From positions 1 to 64,000 of the forward strand of contig NZ_JAFBIX010000007.1 of assembly GCF_021531895.1 (NCBI RefSeq): a stretch of 64,000 nt of DNA, written 5' to 3'. The position numbers were made by a program, and so were the translations under genes. This DNA is from Faecalicatena contorta (GTDB lineage: Bacteria; Bacillota; Clostridia; Lachnospirales; Lachnospiraceae). This document shows, in pieces, positions 62,879-64,000 of the stretch; positions within the stretch are counted from its first letter, which is position 1, and each line of letters starts with the position of its first letter. The notes beneath the pieces were generated by a model, which searched no databases, had not been told where the DNA came from, and saw only the letters and a program-made list of their open reading frames with translations.

Positions 62879-63664
62879 ATGAACGACTTAGAGATGTACA
62901 GAGAACAACTCGGGCTGTGCGATGACAAGATTATTGATGCCTTAGTTGAGAGAAACTCCATTGTAGAAAAGATTATGGCGTATAAAGAAGAATATGGAAT
63001 GCCAATTCTTCAGCCACAGCAGGAAGAGAAGCAAAAGAGACGGTTGGAAGCAAAGCTTGTTGATAACAAATACAGGGATGAGATATTTGATGTATTCCAC
63101 TGTATTTTAAGAAATAGTAAGAGAATCCAGGCAAGAAAACTATTTGATTATAATATTGTGTTGATTGGGTTCATGGGTGCAGGAAAGTCTACGATTTCAG
63201 ATTATCTGAGTATCATGTTTGATATGGATATCGTAGAGATGGACAGGGTGATTGCAGAACGTGAAGAAATGAGTATCCCGGATATTTTCTCTACCTATGG
63301 AGAAGAATATTTCCGAGATCTGGAGACGAATCTTCTGATCGAGATGCAGGCTCATAAAAATACGGTTATCTCCTGTGGAGGAGGAGCGGCACTTCGGGAA
63401 CGTAATGTGGAAGAGATGAAGAAAAATGGAAGAGTGGTGCTCTTAACGGCAAGTCCTGAAATTATCTATGAGCGTGTCAAGGACAGTGATGATCGTCCGG
63501 TATTGCGCGGAAGAAAGAATGTAGAAGGTATCTCAGAGTTGATGGAGCAGCGCCGAGGAAAATATGAAGCAGCAGCAGATATTGTGATTAATACTGATAA
63601 TAAGACGGTTCTTCAGATCTGTGAAGAACTGGTTCAGCGTCTGACAGAAATGGATGAAAAATAA
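62879..63664 (+). CDS. Chorismate mutase-shikimate kinase fusion
   Basis: A 261-residue bifunctional protein. Residues 1-88 are an AroQ-type chorismate mutase (YREQLGLCDDKIIDALVERNSIVEKIMAYKEEYG). Residues 92-261 are a shikimate kinase: P-loop GFMGAGKST (97-105), MDRVIAEREEMSIPDIFSTYGEEYFRDLE (shikimate-binding), ISCGGGAALRERN, and LID RPVLRGR. The two activities act before and after chorismate in aromatic amino-acid synthesis. GAGAAGG precedes the ATG. The stop overlaps the next start (TAATG). Confidence 0.92.
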   Translation: MNDLEMYREQLGLCDDKIIDALVERNSIVEKIMAYKEEYGMPILQPQQEEKQKRRLEAKLVDNKYRDEIFDVFHCILRNSKRIQARKLFDYNIVLIGFMGAGKSTISDYLSIMFDMDIVEMDRVIAEREEMSIPDIFSTYGEEYFRDLETNLLIEMQAHKNTVISCGGGAALRERNVEEMKKNGRVVLLTASPEIIYERVKDSDDRPVLRGRKNVEGISELMEQRRGKYEAAADIVINTDNKTVLQICEELVQRLTEMDEK

Positions 63665-64000
63665 TGTTTGATATGTTTTTTCCAGATGCTTATGTAGCGT
63701 CTACGTATGTGATTGATTTTGAAAAATTATATGAGGAAGGTTACCGGGGCCTGATTTTTGATATTGATAATACATTGGTTCCTCACGGGGCGCCGGCTGA
63801 CCACAGGGCAGTGGCACTGTTTGAGCGGCTGAAGAAGATAGGATTTTGCTGTTGTCTGATCTCTAATAATCAGGAACCGAGAGTCCAGATGTTTAATAAA
63901 GATATTCAGGTAGATTATGTCTATGACGCCCATAAGCCATCTACAAAAAATTACAAAAAGGCGATGGAGATCATGGGCACAGATCAAAGTAATTCATTGT
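63664..64000 (+). CDS. YqeG-like HAD phosphatase (partial, runs off window)
   Basis: About 112 residues are visible. The N-terminus is FFPDAYVASTYVIDFEKLYEEGYRGLIFDIDNTLVPHG, with the HAD motif I DIDNT and CCCLISNNQ as motif II. This matches YqeG-type IIIA HAD phosphatases; PgpP/Gep4 relatives dephosphorylate phosphatidylglycerol phosphate. The start overlaps the preceding stop by one base, so translation is coupled. The 3' end lies beyond 64000. Confidence 0.85.
   Translation, partial: MFDMFFPDAYVASTYVIDFEKLYEEGYRGLIFDIDNTLVPHGAPADHRAVALFERLKKIGFCCCLISNNQEPRVQMFNKDIQVDYVYDAHKPSTKNYKKAMEIMGTDQSNSL

Overview
The window looks like a chromosome segment of an anaerobic, spore-forming Bacillota, most likely a Lachnospiraceae member (Dorea/Mediterraneibacter/Blautia-like). 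The evidence is moderate GC, strong Shine-Dalgarno sites with occasional TTG starts, an intact sigK, codY, CIRCE-controlled groESL, a yybP-ykoY/mntP unit, an RNase J / O-methyltransferase / U32 block and several protein families typical of gut Clostridia. Genus and species cannot be fixed from this sequence alone. No tRNA, rRNA, CRISPR array or prophage was seen.

Layout. 1-4450: an accessory edge with a 5'-truncated glucosaminidase gene behind a large palindrome, a GerMN lipoprotein, a MerR-methyltransferase fusion, and an AT-rich two-gene cassette (SMC/OLD-like ATPase plus a PD-(D/E)XK-like protein) with its own promoter and terminator. 4528-17350: a surface-glycan locus with the dTDP-rhamnose genes (rfbA, B, D, C), two GT2 glycosyltransferases, an initiating sugar-phosphate transferase, a Wzy-like polymerase, two LCP ligases and a cohesin-like membrane protein. 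No flippase is present. 17488-28203: glmS, a DUF3791/DUF3990 toxin-antitoxin-like trio, a PdaA-type deacetylase, a YdcF protein, and an LRR / VWA-like / MoxR ATPase group. That group is split by an accessory block holding an Rpn nuclease gene between inverted repeats and an MNT/HEPN pair.

28228-40102: housekeeping genes, namely a Mn riboswitch with mntP, prmA-rsmE, cysteine desulfurase-thiI, an HPr-like protein lacking the usual active-site region, mtaB, ireB-ruvX-DUF1292-Fur, RNase J, an O-methyltransferase and a U32 peptidase-like protein. 40219-43589 (minus strand): a GlnK/GlnL-like two-component system beside a PTS EIIC gene, with a direct-repeat operator candidate between them. 43740-50329: sigK, then a FadR-type regulator facing an operon for acyl-CoA to acyl-phosphate to ATP metabolism (acylating aldehyde dehydrogenase, phosphate acyltransferase, butyrate-type kinase, sodium:solute symporter).

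50505-64000: comM-like, dprA, topA, codY, groES-groEL, guaB, galM, a peptidoglycan amidase, a chorismate mutase-shikimate kinase fusion and the start of a YqeG-type phosphatase.

The most interesting accessory elements are the ATPase/nuclease cassette (2417-4450), the Rpn gene with 20/21 inverted repeats and an internal SD plus ATG (24496-25541), the multi-branch structured element between rfbA and rfbB (5436-5618), and the catabolic operon whose aldehyde substrate is unknown.
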